Source: Actinomycetes bacterium
Lineage (GTDB): Bacteria > Actinomycetota > Actinomycetes > Nanopelagicales > Nanopelagicaceae
Direction: 5' to 3'
DNA length: 34,400 nucleotides
NCBI GenBank assembly: GCA_025355665.1
Contig: JANXZF010000057.1
Location: forward strand, 1-34,400
Below the pieces are notes generated by a model. It was not told the origin of the DNA. It was given only the letters and a program-made list of their open reading frames with translations, and did not search any database. Below, in pieces: positions 15,218-23,401 of this stretch; position 1 is the stretch's first letter; every line of letters begins with the position of its first letter. The position numbers and the translations under genes were made by a program.

Positions 15218-15742
15218 ATGACTAAACATGAAGCTGTTTTGGGCCGATTCTTTGAAGATTATGTTGTTGGCGATACGTACGAACATCCCTTTGGAAGAAC
15301 TATTGGTGAAGCTGATAACACTTGGTTCACCTTGCTTACGTGCAATACAAATCAAAACCATTTTAACGTGGAGTTTGCAAAATCGAATCCAATTACTCAA
15401 GGTCGCGTGATTGTTAACTCTGGTCTCACGCTTGCGATGGTACTTGGTATTAGCGTCATGGACATGAGTCAGAACGCGGTTGCAAATTTGGGTTGGACCG
15501 ATATCAAACTTTCGTTTCCACTTTATGTAGGCGACACTTTGTACGCGGAATCAATTTGTTTGGATGCCAGGATTTCCAAATCTCGCGACAATGTCGGCAT
15601 CATCACAATGAAAACACGTGGCCTGAATCAAGATGGGGAAGAAGTCGCCTCCATGTTTCGAACCGTCATGATTGCAAAGCGAACATCCGGATTAGGGCGC
15701 GACTACTTTCCCAAGGCAAAAACTGGAGAATTGACCCTTTAA
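15218..15742 (+). CDS. MaoC-family hot-dog hydratase
   Basis: A 174-aa single hot-dog-fold protein. It begins RFFEDYVVGDTYEHPFGRTIGEADN, typical of MaoC/mesaconyl-CoA-hydratase-like enzymes, followed by the active-site segment NQNHFNVEFAKSNPITQGRVIVNSGL, where the Asn/His pair and the later glycine would bind an enoyl-CoA. Such proteins add water across an enoyl-CoA double bond. It sits divergent from the VOC-CoA-ligase operon, so it would act after CoA activation. The ATG follows GAGG at normal spacing. Its 3' end overlaps the npdG end by four bases on the opposite strand. Exact substrate not determinable. Confidence 0.88.
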   Translation: MTKHEAVLGRFFEDYVVGDTYEHPFGRTIGEADNTWFTLLTCNTNQNHFNVEFAKSNPITQGRVIVNSGLTLAMVLGISVMDMSQNAVANLGWTDIKLSFPLYVGDTLYAESICLDARISKSRDNVGIITMKTRGLNQDGEEVASMFRTVMIAKRTSGLGRDYFPKAKTGELTL

Positions 15743-16422
15743 TTTATTCCCGTAATTCGTATTCCGGCATGGGTTTTGTATCGTCGGTTCATCGAGATCA
15801 AGTTGGCCGTTAGGGCTTCGATTTGTCCGCAGTTCCGCATTTTCCCTGCGTATACGCCGCGCATTCCCTTAATCATGTCAATTAAGGATTGCACTAGATC
15901 GGTCGCCGCTTTGTCGTCACCGGCGACCATAATGTCGATTTCGACTTCATCTAGTGACGTATCTGAAAGCAAAACAGCGGATACGTGATTGAAAGCGGAT
16001 ACAACATGACTGTCTGTGAGAATCCCTTGCGCCTGCGCGCAAGCGCTCCCTTCAGGAACGTGAAGGGCAAAAGCGCCGCTCTTATCGAAGCCCAATGGAT
16101 TCACGCAATCTATGACAATTTTGTTAGTGAGGTGGATTTTTAGGGCCTCAACTGACTCTAGATGGCTTTCCCACGGCAAAGCCAGAATAACAACGTCGGC
16201 TTGCGCCGCGCATGTTGCATTATCGGTACCGCTCACGCCGTACCCGACTTCTTGTGCTGCAGAATCTGCCTTGGTGCTATCGCGTGAGCCGAGTATCACC
16301 GTGAAACCGGCCTTGGCCAATCTATATCCGAGGCCTTTACCTTGCGCGCCAGTTCCGCCGGCAATTCCAATCACGAGGTCATTGAGTTCTTTATTTCGGT
16401 ATTGGCCCGTTGTATCTAGCAT
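15739..16422 (-). CDS. npdG: F420H2:NADP+ oxidoreductase
   Basis: At 227 aa it is the normal NpdG length. The N-terminal Rossmann motif VIGIAGGTGAQGKGLGYRLAKAG and GSRDS (NADP-phosphate binding) are followed by ADVVILALPWESH, VIDCVNPLGF, and the F420-side segment SHVVSAFNHVSAVLL. It transfers hydride between F420 and NADP(H) in the cytoplasm and links the F420-using enzymes of the window to the NADP pool. A TATAGT box eight bases before the ATG suggests a leaderless transcript, although it also lies 23 bases downstream of cofC on the same strand. The start at 16422 gives an 18-residue lead before the Rossmann strand. Confidence 0.9.
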   Translation of the reverse strand: MLDTTGQYRNKELNDLVIGIAGGTGAQGKGLGYRLAKAGFTVILGSRDSTKADSAAQEVGYGVSGTDNATCAAQADVVILALPWESHLESVEALKIHLTNKIVIDCVNPLGFDKSGAFALHVPEGSACAQAQGILTDSHVVSAFNHVSAVLLSDTSLDEVEIDIMVAGDDKAATDLVQSLIDMIKGMRGVYAGKMRNCGQIEALTANLISMNRRYKTHAGIRITGIN

Positions 16423-16430
16423 GCGCGCAT

Positions 16431-16436
16431 ACTATA
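16431..16436 (-). promoter_or_regulatory. -10 box of npdG (probable leaderless start)
   Basis: TATAGT on the minus strand, with eight bases between it and the ATG at 16422. No Shine-Dalgarno is seen in that gap. The arrangement is typical of actinobacterial leaderless mRNAs. Confidence 0.45.
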
Positions 16437-16445
16437 AGGATGAAC

Positions 16446-17081
16446 CTATTTTCGCATTCGGTGTTCCATTATCGATCGAGTTGCACGTCCAAGGGCTGAA
16501 AGTGGTATTTGCCCTAGGTCTGTAAAATCGTCGCAATCACGCATTATGCCCGCGAAAGCCGGGTGAGAGAGTTCTTTGGCGCCATTTTTCAAATGCTCGA
16601 GTGCGGAGTTAGGTCCAAATTGTGGGTTAAATGCGTTGGAGTTTGTTACGAAATAGATAGTAGTTCCTTTTCCCGAAAAATCGGGAATAAAGCTCTGCTC
16701 GTTCGCACTCGCGAGGTCAAGTGCTATTGCTAGCTCTGCACTGGTGATTGAGGGGAGATCGGGAAGTATCACTGAGATCTTATTGCTAGCCCCAATTGCC
16801 CGACGTACATCGTTGTTGATCCCAGTCATTTGGGTAAGCGGGAAGGATCGAATACGCAAATCGGGATTAGTCGTAACATCTAGGTGATGCAATCCTACGA
16901 TCGTGATCGAGCCAACATTGGAAAGTTGAAGGATCGCGTCAATCACATCATTGGCCATTGCTCTAATTAGCGACTTTCGCTCGTTATTGGGTAGACCTTG
17001 CAACCGGGATTTTCCCGTGACGAATTGTTTCAGCGGGAGGAATACATCCCAGTTGCCGACATCATTATCTACTGGGGACAC
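16446..17081 (-). CDS. cofC: CofC/FbiD-type phospho(enol)pyruvate or phospholactate guanylyltransferase
   Basis: At 211 aa it has the usual CofC length. It starts with the nucleotide-binding strand VFLPLKQFVTGKSRL, followed by SVILPDLPSITSAELAIAL (metal-binding aspartate of the NTP-transferase fold), FIPDFSGKGTTIYFV, and FNPQFGPNSALEHLKNGA, all standard CofC motifs. It makes the activated GDP-linked three-carbon precursor (in Actinomycetota usually from phosphoenolpyruvate, then called FbiD) that CofD transfers to Fo. The GTG start at 17081 is divergent from cofD with 15 bases between start codons. TACGAT on the minus strand six bases upstream would again give a leaderless start. Confidence 0.85.
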   Translation of the reverse strand: MSPVDNDVGNWDVFLPLKQFVTGKSRLQGLPNNERKSLIRAMANDVIDAILQLSNVGSITIVGLHHLDVTTNPDLRIRSFPLTQMTGINNDVRRAIGASNKISVILPDLPSITSAELAIALDLASANEQSFIPDFSGKGTTIYFVTNSNAFNPQFGPNSALEHLKNGAKELSHPAFAGIMRDCDDFTDLGQIPLSALGRATRSIMEHRMRK

Positions 17082-17083
17082 AG

Positions 17084-17089
17084 TATTAT
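17084..17089 (+). promoter_or_regulatory. -10 box of cofD (probable leaderless start)
   Basis: TATTAT with seven bases before the ATG at 17097. No Shine-Dalgarno is visible. The opposite strand carries TACGAT (17088-17093) for cofC, so the two divergent -10 boxes overlap. Confidence 0.45.
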
Positions 17090-17096
17090 CGTACTC

Positions 17097-18080
17097 ATGA
17101 CGGCACCAATTCGGATTACAACTCTTGTAGGCGGGATTGGTGGAGCACGTTTTCTCAAGGGCCTACGGGTAAATCCAAACCTCGACATTTCGGTGATAGT
17201 AAATAGCGGCGATGACATCACGATGCATGGTTTGCGTGTTTGTCCAGACCTAGATTCGGTCCTGTACAACCTGGCCGGCGTTGCCGATCTTGATCGCGGT
17301 TGGGGTAGAGCCGATGAATCTTGGAGACTTCAAGATGAGTTGGCTGATTACCTTGGTGAGCGGCCGTGGTTCAATTTGGGGGATCAGGATTTTGCGTTAC
17401 ATATTTTTCGCACATATCTGTTGAATCAAGGAATTCCTCTTCACGAAATTGTTTTGAGGCAATGCGCTAGGTGGAACATTGCTGAAAAGATCTTGCCAAG
17501 TACAAATAATTTTGTAGAAACAAGAGTTCACCTTGAGGAGGCCCTCAACGGGGCAAGTTGGTTGCATTTCCAAGAATGGTGGGTTCGATACCACGCAGCG
17601 CCATTGGTGACGAGATTTCAATTGGAAGGTGCAGCAGAGGCGAAACCAGCCCCCGGCGTGCTGGATGCGATTGCGGAAGCGGACGTAATACTTTTTGCAC
17701 CTAGTAATCCAATAGTCTCAATCGGCACAATTTTGGAAATACCTGGAATCCGGGAAGCCTTGATTTCGACATCAGCGCCGATCGTTGGAATCTCACCGAT
17801 CATTGGGGATCATCCTGTTCTCGGTATGGCTGACAGATGTCTAATCTCACTCAAACTAGAAGCCAGTGCGACCTCGGTCGCAACGCTTTACGGTAGTCGA
17901 CGAGAAGGTGGATTGCTAGATGGCTGGTTGATTGCAGATTCAGATAACGGACAAGTGAATCAAATCGAAAAACTAGGAATTAGTTGTCTTGCGATCCCAC
18001 TTCTAATGAAGAATGAATTATTGACTCAAGACATGGCCGCGGCTGCAATCGCCATGGCGAAATCTGTGACAATCCGATGA
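17097..18080 (+). CDS. cofD: CofD/FbiA, 2-phospho-L-lactate (or PEP) transferase
   Basis: A 327-aa enzyme of F420 biosynthesis that attaches the activated three-carbon unit to the deazaflavin Fo. The N-terminal TTLVGGIGGARFLKGL and NSGDDITMHGLRVCPDLDSVLYNLAG are diagnostic for the family; FAPSNPIVSIGTILEIPGIREAL and GISPIIG follow in the C-terminal half. The ATG at 17097 is chosen because the conserved VGGIGGARF strand follows directly; a reading from 16998 would overlap cofC. The stop overlaps the cofE start (ATGA), so the two are cotranslated. Confidence 0.95.
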   Translation: MTAPIRITTLVGGIGGARFLKGLRVNPNLDISVIVNSGDDITMHGLRVCPDLDSVLYNLAGVADLDRGWGRADESWRLQDELADYLGERPWFNLGDQDFALHIFRTYLLNQGIPLHEIVLRQCARWNIAEKILPSTNNFVETRVHLEEALNGASWLHFQEWWVRYHAAPLVTRFQLEGAAEAKPAPGVLDAIAEADVILFAPSNPIVSIGTILEIPGIREALISTSAPIVGISPIIGDHPVLGMADRCLISLKLEASATSVATLYGSRREGGLLDGWLIADSDNGQVNQIEKLGISCLAIPLLMKNELLTQDMAAAAIAMAKSVTIR

Positions 18081-18841
18081 CAAGCGAATTTAGCGTCCAC
18101 CCAATTAAGGGCATCCCTGAAATAGTTCCAGGCGATGATTTGGCCTCCATCATTTTGACGGCCGTAAGAAACGGACCGGGTCTAAAATCTTTTGACATTT
18201 TGGTTATTACGAGCAAGATAATTAGCAAAGCAGAGGGCCGAATCGTGCCAAGTTCTAGCCGCGACCAAATCATTGATGAAGAAACTGTTCGCATAGTTGC
18301 GGAGCGGGGAAAGACGAAGATTGTAGAGACCAGACATGGATTGATAATGGCTGCAGCAGGAGTAGATGCATCAAATGCTCCGAGTGGAATGGTTCTGAAG
18401 TTGCCAATTGATAGCGACCTTAGCGCGCGCCATTTGCGGAAGGAATTGTCTGCGACTTTTCACCCAATCGGCATAATCATTACTGACACGATGGGTCGGG
18501 CCTGGCGTTTGGGCCTCACGGACAACGCAATCGGTGTGGCGGGAGTTCAAACCTTGCTTGATTATCGCGGACAGACGGATGCTGCCGGCCGAACTCTTGA
18601 GCAGACGGTGGTTGCGGTTGCTGACGAGATTGCTAGTGCTGCCGAATTGGTCAAAGGCAAACTTGATGGGATCCCCGTCGTGCTTGTCCGCGGTCTGTCT
18701 CAATACATCACATCCGATGATGGACCAGGCGCCCACTCTATTATTCGCCCACTGGAGGAAGATATGTTCGCAATCGGAGCTGAGATGGCTCAACGTCGCG
18801 GATATTTGATGGGCTATAACGACGGCAAGCAAAGCGATTAA
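18077..18841 (+). CDS. cofE: CofE, coenzyme F420-0:L-glutamate ligase (stand-alone)
   Basis: A 254-aa GTP-dependent ligase that adds glutamates to F420-0. It shows PIKGIPEIVPGDDLASII, ILVITSKIISKAEGRIV, ETRHGLIMAAAGVDASN and TDTMGRAWRLGLTDNAIGVAG, the typical CofE sequence. In mycobacteria the equivalent FbiB has an additional C-terminal nitroreductase-like domain that reduces dehydro-F420-0; this protein ends after the CofE domain, so that reduction must be done by another enzyme or is not needed. ATGA overlap with cofD. Its TAA stop shares the TTAA tetranucleotide with the stop of the convergent luciferase-like gene. Confidence 0.93.
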   Translation: MTSEFSVHPIKGIPEIVPGDDLASIILTAVRNGPGLKSFDILVITSKIISKAEGRIVPSSSRDQIIDEETVRIVAERGKTKIVETRHGLIMAAAGVDASNAPSGMVLKLPIDSDLSARHLRKELSATFHPIGIIITDTMGRAWRLGLTDNAIGVAGVQTLLDYRGQTDAAGRTLEQTVVAVADEIASAAELVKGKLDGIPVVLVRGLSQYITSDDGPGAHSIIRPLEEDMFAIGAEMAQRRGYLMGYNDGKQSD

Positions 18842-19905
18842 GTCGTAAGGATTGCGCGTTCGGAAGATCCATATTCCTTGCGAAGTTGGGGTACGACATC
18901 TGTTGCAAATTGTTCGGCAACATCGACGATGCCGGTTATTCGCATGCCATGTGGTTCGGCATACGGAGTACCTCCGAGCAGGTATATGTGCTGAAGTCCC
19001 ATATCCAAAAGCACACGCAACTTTTCAAGACAGAGCGATGGAGAGCCACAGATTGCCATCCAACGCACGAAGTCATCGTCAATCATTCGAAGGTGCGTTC
19101 CTCTTTCTTGCGCGTGATGCGCCATGTCGTATTGAGACTTCAAGTTTTCGGCGATCGTTTTGATTTGCGGCGGGAGGTGGTCGGTCGAGGCGGCCTTCAT
19201 ACCAGCAAAGTGAGACACTAAACCCGCACCGGTGCGCGCTAAATTTACGGCTCGCTGTTCATCGTCATCGCAAACCAGGTTTATATATGCGCCCACTTGT
19301 ACATTACGTCGATCCCTCCCGTTAATGAGCATTCGCGCGTTGAATACGTCCATGGCCCATTTAATTCGTTCTGGTGCGCTGCCAACGGCGAAGGAAACTC
19401 GATCTGCCACATCGGCGGCCAATTCGATGGTTTTGGGCCCGGTGCATGCAATGTCGATGGGGACGGGCGGGACTTCGCCGGGAGTTATCCATCGCATCTT
19501 AGATTTTGTGCCATCTCGATCTACTTCACCGCCTGCAATGTAGGTGCGAATTGCGTTGGCATAGGCAACGAGTTGTTCTCCTGTTGCTTGCTTTTTGCCG
19601 ATGTGCGCGGCAGACGAGTCGCCACGACCAAGGCCGCATATGGTCCTCCCACCTGATTCAATTTGTAGAGTCGCAAGGGCCCCGGCCGTTACGGCCACAT
19701 CTCGAGTAATTGGATTGGTAACGCCTGTACCAATCTTTACCTTAGTGGTGGCGGCGGCAGCCAATGAAAGTTGCCCATAGGGGTCGGCCGAGAGGTTTTG
19801 GGTATCGGGCATAAGGAGGTACTCGAATCCCAAGTCTTCAACGCGCTTGGCATTTGGCGCAGTAAAACCGGCAGAGGGTTCATTGACAATCCCAATTTCA
19901 ATCAT
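18838..19905 (-). CDS. LLM-class F420-dependent oxidoreductase
   Basis: A 355-aa luciferase-like protein. Its features are MIEIGIVNEPSAG, VKIGTGVTNPITRDV, the GRTICGLGRGDSSAAHIGK phosphate/F420 segment, VPIDIACTGPKTIELAADVADRVSFAVG and a C-terminal GLQHIYLLGGTP. The GRGDSS motif is typical of the F420-binding subgroup related to methylene-H4MPT reductase (Mer). Its position next to cofE and downstream of npdG supports F420 use. GGAGG lies five bases before the ATG at 19905. It starts 42 bases after the topoisomerase gene on the same strand. Substrate unknown. Confidence 0.88.
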   Translation of the reverse strand: MIEIGIVNEPSAGFTAPNAKRVEDLGFEYLLMPDTQNLSADPYGQLSLAAAATTKVKIGTGVTNPITRDVAVTAGALATLQIESGGRTICGLGRGDSSAAHIGKKQATGEQLVAYANAIRTYIAGGEVDRDGTKSKMRWITPGEVPPVPIDIACTGPKTIELAADVADRVSFAVGSAPERIKWAMDVFNARMLINGRDRRNVQVGAYINLVCDDDEQRAVNLARTGAGLVSHFAGMKAASTDHLPPQIKTIAENLKSQYDMAHHAQERGTHLRMIDDDFVRWMAICGSPSLCLEKLRVLLDMGLQHIYLLGGTPYAEPHGMRITGIVDVAEQFATDVVPQLRKEYGSSERAILTT

Positions 19906-19947
19906 AGGGGCCTCCTATTGCGAACTATGGCGAAAAGGACACGAGCC

Positions 19948-21525
19948 TCATTCAATCGTTAATGTTAACTGCTCCTGAGTTCGTTTTACCTCTGATGGGT
20001 TCTCGATCCTAGTCCTGCGGGCGGTCTGGAATGATTTGCCAACGACTGTGAGTTCGTCACTTACCTGCTTCTTGATGTTCTCTTCGCTTTTTAGGAGGGT
20101 GACGAGTGCATCAATGGTTGATTTGAGTTCCCTCTGTTCCGTTTCGAGTTCCAATTTCGACATCTTGGTCAAACGGCGAAGGGGCATGTCCAGAATGTAA
20201 GTTGCCTGCTCATCGTTGAGTTTGAATGCCTTGATGAGGGCTTCTTTGGCTGTGGCCGCATCTTCACTTCCACGGATAATTTTGATTACCTTGTCGATAT
20301 CGATTATTGCTTTGAGGAGACCATCAACAAGTGTGAGTCGGGCAGTTGCCTTCGCCTTTCGGAATTCAGAGCGACGGCGGACCACTTGCACTCGGTGGCC
20401 GATAAAGACCTGGAGTAATTCTTTCAGTCCGAGAGTTTGTGGGCGCCCATTCACCAGGGCAACGGCGTTGATGGCGAAGCCGTCTTCCATTGGTGTGAGT
20501 TTGTAAAGCTGCTCAAGCACTTGCTCTGGTTCGAATCCATTCTTGAGTTCGATGACAACATTGGTACCAGTTTTGCCATCCGTGAGATCGATGATGTCGG
20601 AAATCCCTTGGATCTTTTTCGCTTTTGCAAGGTCGGCGATTCGCTCGACGATTTTTTCCGGGCCGATATTGAAAGGCAGTTCCTTGATCGTGATGCCCAT
20701 CTTTCGCGATGACACTTTGCCGATTTCGACGGTCGCTCGAAGTTTAAAGCTCCCTTTGCCGGTGGCGTATGCCTCGCGTACGCCCTCGGTTCCGACCAGC
20801 TGACCACCCGTTGGGAAATCCGGACCCGGTACGTACTTCATAAGTTGTTTCAACGTTGCGTTCGGATTTTCAATCAGGTACTTCGTTGCTGCGATGACTT
20901 CGCCGAGATTGTGTGGTGCCATATTGGTGGCCATGCCGACTGCAATACCTGATCCACCGTTGACCAAGAGGTTTGGGTACGCGGCAGGTAAAACGAGAGG
21001 TTCAAGAATTTGGCCGTCGTAGTTAGGTCCAAAATCAACCGTGTCTTCATCGGCCTCAGCCACCATCGTCATTGCCGCTAGGGCCAAACGTGCCTCGGTG
21101 TAACGCATTGCCGCAGGGCCAGAATCGAGAGAACCGAAGTTTCCGTGTCCATCGACTAGCGGTAGGCCCATCGAGAAGGACTGAGACATTCTGACTAGCG
21201 CGTCGTAGATGGCGACATCGCCGTGGGGGTGGAACTTACCCATGACTTCACCGACAACGCGCGAACTCTTTACGTGGCCACGTTCTGGTCGAAGACCCAT
21301 TTCTGACATCGCATGAAGAATCCGGCGGTGAACGGGCTTCAAGCCATCGCGAGCGTCAGGGAGGGCGCGGGAGTAGATGACTGAGTACGCGTATTCGAGG
21401 AATGAGCCAGACATCTCGGTAGAAACGTCGATATCGACGATCTTGCCTGGATATTCACCAGGCTTTGCGCCGACGGGTTTCTTGGTTCTAGAACCGGCTT
21501 TTGAGGGAGTTTTTGCTGTCGCCAT
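19948..21525 (-). CDS. parC: DNA topoisomerase IV subunit A lacking the C-terminal domain
   Basis: 525 aa; typical ParC/GyrA chains are about 750-850 aa. The whole cleavage-religation core is present: the winged-helix segment [29 protein letters not shown] at 100-103, the catalytic tyrosine Y142 in [11 protein letters not shown], the tower, and the coiled coil ending [15 protein letters not shown]. The protein then stops about 15 residues later, so the DNA-wrapping beta-pinwheel domain is missing and the next gene begins 42 bases on. The usual quinolone-contact serine in HPHGDSA is valine (V104), while D108 is kept. ATG 21525 is chosen because it begins a short basic tail before the conserved core and has CATAAT seven bases upstream. 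The partner parE is not in the window. Confidence 0.85.
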   Translation of the reverse strand: MATAKTPSKAGSRTKKPVGAKPGEYPGKIVDIDVSTEMSGSFLEYAYSVIYSRALPDARDGLKPVHRRILHAMSEMGLRPERGHVKSSRVVGEVMGKFHPHGDVAIYDALVRMSQSFSMGLPLVDGHGNFGSLDSGPAAMRYTEARLALAAMTMVAEADEDTVDFGPNYDGQILEPLVLPAAYPNLLVNGGSGIAVGMATNMAPHNLGEVIAATKYLIENPNATLKQLMKYVPGPDFPTGGQLVGTEGVREAYATGKGSFKLRATVEIGKVSSRKMGITIKELPFNIGPEKIVERIADLAKAKKIQGISDIIDLTDGKTGTNVVIELKNGFEPEQVLEQLYKLTPMEDGFAINAVALVNGRPQTLGLKELLQVFIGHRVQVVRRRSEFRKAKATARLTLVDGLLKAIIDIDKVIKIIRGSEDAATAKEALIKAFKLNDEQATYILDMPLRRLTKMSKLELETEQRELKSTIDALVTLLKSEENIKKQVSDELTVVGKSFQTARRTRIENPSEVKRTQEQLTLTIE

Positions 21526-21532
21526 GGCCGTG

Positions 21533-21538
21533 ATTATG
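21533..21538 (-). promoter_or_regulatory. -10 box of parC (probable leaderless start)
   Basis: CATAAT on the minus strand with seven bases before the ATG at 21525. No Shine-Dalgarno is visible in the gap. The spacing is like that of the npdG and cofD boxes. Confidence 0.4.
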
Positions 21539-21551
21539 CCAATACATGGCT

Positions 21552-22445
21552 TTAATGTGCGGGAGTGACGTGCGGTCTTGCTCCAACTATTGAAACACAC
21601 AGCGCCGCAGAACTTGCTCCGGCCTGCATGCACGACTTCAAATCTGGATTATCAAGCCATGAAGCGATGAATCCGCCTGCGAAGGAATCTCCAGCACCAG
21701 TTGTATCTACAACGCGAGTCGGCAGCGCTGGGATCTTTATTAATTCACCTCCACGAGATTTGCCGATTGCGCCTTCAGATCCGCATTTGATGATAGCTGT
21801 GGGGGATGACTCCAAGAGGGCATCGAGGGCGGATTCCAGTTGAACCTCCTCCGTAAGAAAAGTTGCTTCCTCTTCGTTCATGAATAGCGCCGACATCAAC
21901 GGCAGCCAACTTCGAATCTCTTTGATGTCGACCTGACTCATACCTCCGACGGTCGCTGGATCAAAAAAGATAGGAATGTTTGCTCCACGGATCTTTTCGA
22001 TGATGTCGAGAACACCAGGCCTTGAAACGTCGTCAAGAAGCGCGTACCCAGAAAGATATACGATTTGGATTGCGTTAAGGTCAGGAAGATCTTTTATGGA
22101 TAGCCCCGAGTTAGCACCAGTTTCTGGAAACATCGTTCTTTCGCCCGTGAGATCGACAAGAACTACCACCACACCGGTTTGAACTCCTGGAACTACGCAG
22201 TTTTCATGCTCAACCCCCAGTGCATCAAACTCGGAGATGATGGCACCGCCTGCGGGGTCACTTCCTACCCGTGCCACAATTTTCGTTGGTGCCCCGGAAA
22301 CTTGAGACCAGGATGCGACATTGCCTGCAGCGCCCCCGCCGTGGGTTGAGATCTTTGAAGGCGTGTCACTTCCGTAGTTGATTTTGGTTTGCAATACGGC
22401 GATCACGTCGAGCATCACATCACCGATGCATAAGACTTTGGCCAC
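21552..22445 (-). CDS. psuK: PfkB-family sugar kinase, probably pseudouridine kinase
   Basis: A 297-aa ribokinase-fold enzyme. The N-terminal [22 protein letters not shown] (substrate lid) and [10 protein letters not shown] are followed by the ATP-site/catalytic motif [20 protein letters not shown] with the general-base aspartate. It begins 4 bases after the stop of psuG, which identifies the likely substrate: pseudouridine is phosphorylated by PsuK and then split by PsuG. A general ribokinase role is the alternative if the neighbourhood were ignored. It ends just upstream of parC on the same strand. Confidence 0.88.
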   Translation of the reverse strand: MAKVLCIGDVMLDVIAVLQTKINYGSDTPSKISTHGGGAAGNVASWSQVSGAPTKIVARVGSDPAGGAIISEFDALGVEHENCVVPGVQTGVVVVLVDLTGERTMFPETGANSGLSIKDLPDLNAIQIVYLSGYALLDDVSRPGVLDIIEKIRGANIPIFFDPATVGGMSQVDIKEIRSWLPLMSALFMNEEEATFLTEEVQLESALDALLESSPTAIIKCGSEGAIGKSRGGELIKIPALPTRVVDTTGAGDSFAGGFIASWLDNPDLKSCMQAGASSAALCVSIVGARPHVTPAH

Positions 22446-22449
22446 GAGG

Positions 22450-23364
22450 TTATTTCTTACCTGCTACTGCAATATCGGCGGCAAGTGCAGAATTTGATTT
22501 GATGATGTCGATATTGACTCGAAGTGATTCACCGTGGCTTGCGATGTGAAAATGTTCAAGAAGGAAGGGAGTTACGGCCTTGCCGGAAATGCCTTGTGCT
22601 TTGGCTAGCGCAAGACCGCTGGCGAGAATCTCATCGTGTCGGGCACGGTCCATTTCATGTACGACGGGATTGGCGATGATGAGTGCCGACCGATTGGTAC
22701 CGAGTGCCGAACGAGCCGATTGAATCGCCGCAACTTCGGCCGGATCATCAACTTGATGCTCAATCGTGAATCCAGAATCGGTTAGATAGAAACCAGGAAA
22801 ATTCGTCGTCCTATACCCGACTACTCCGATAGCCAAGGTCTCTAGTCGCTCGAGGGTCGCCCCAACATCAAGAATGGATTTAACGCCTGCGCAGACAACT
22901 GTGATGTCGAGATTCGATAGAGCGGTGAGATCTGCAGATTCGTCAAAGGATTGATTCGCCCCTCGGTGCACACCACCAAGCCCGCCGGTAGCAAAGACTG
23001 ATATGCCCGCGTGCACGGCTAAATGCGCAGTTGCTGCGACTGTCGTTGCAGCGCTGGCTTTCCTTGCGACAACAATGGCCAAATCACGGCTAGATGCTTT
23101 TGCAATGTCGTCACGATTGGCGATTTCATCGAGTTCTGTTTCTGAAAGGCCGATATGCACGGTGCCATCAATGACAGCAATAGTCGCTGGAACAGCACCA
23201 TGTTGCCGGACGATTTCTTCAACTTCTCGAGCGACTTGCAAATTCTGAGGTCTCGGAAGCCCGTGGCTGATGATCGTAGATTCGAGTGCGACAATTGGTT
23301 TGCCTAGAGATAAGGCTTCTCTGACTTCATGTGAGTAATGAATTACTGAATCATTTGCGACCAC
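22450..23364 (-). CDS. psuG: Pseudouridine-5'-phosphate glycosidase
   Basis: At 304 aa it has standard PsuG length. Diagnostic segments are PIVALESTIISHGLPRPQN, GAVPATIAVIDGTVHIGL, KASSRDLAIVVA, SVFATGGLGGVHRGA, VVCAGVKSILDVGATLE and GYRTTNFPGFYLTDSG. The enzyme reversibly cleaves the C-glycosidic bond of pseudouridine 5'-phosphate to uracil and ribose 5-phosphate in the cytoplasm, which recycles modified RNA. GTG start at 23364, divergent from the phosphodiesterase gene with 37 bases between starts. It forms an operon with psuK. Confidence 0.96.
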   Translation of the reverse strand: MVANDSVIHYSHEVREALSLGKPIVALESTIISHGLPRPQNLQVAREVEEIVRQHGAVPATIAVIDGTVHIGLSETELDEIANRDDIAKASSRDLAIVVARKASAATTVAATAHLAVHAGISVFATGGLGGVHRGANQSFDESADLTALSNLDITVVCAGVKSILDVGATLERLETLAIGVVGYRTTNFPGFYLTDSGFTIEHQVDDPAEVAAIQSARSALGTNRSALIIANPVVHEMDRARHDEILASGLALAKAQGISGKAVTPFLLEHFHIASHGESLRVNIDIIKSNSALAADIAVAGKK

Positions 23365-23401
23365 TTGCTCACGATACTGGATTTAATGAGAGGATTGCAC
23401 C

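Noticed and set aside
15110-15400. N-terminal extension of the second VOC protein
   Set aside because: It would cover the divergent MaoC start and promoter region; ATG 15109 has a near-perfect GGAGG.
16998-17096. Extended cofD start
   Set aside because: It overlaps cofC; the conserved family N-terminus begins right after ATG 17097, which has its own -10 box.
20437-20807. Plus-strand and alternative-frame ORFs over parC
   Set aside because: Shadow frames of a strongly conserved gene, with no start signals or family resemblance.
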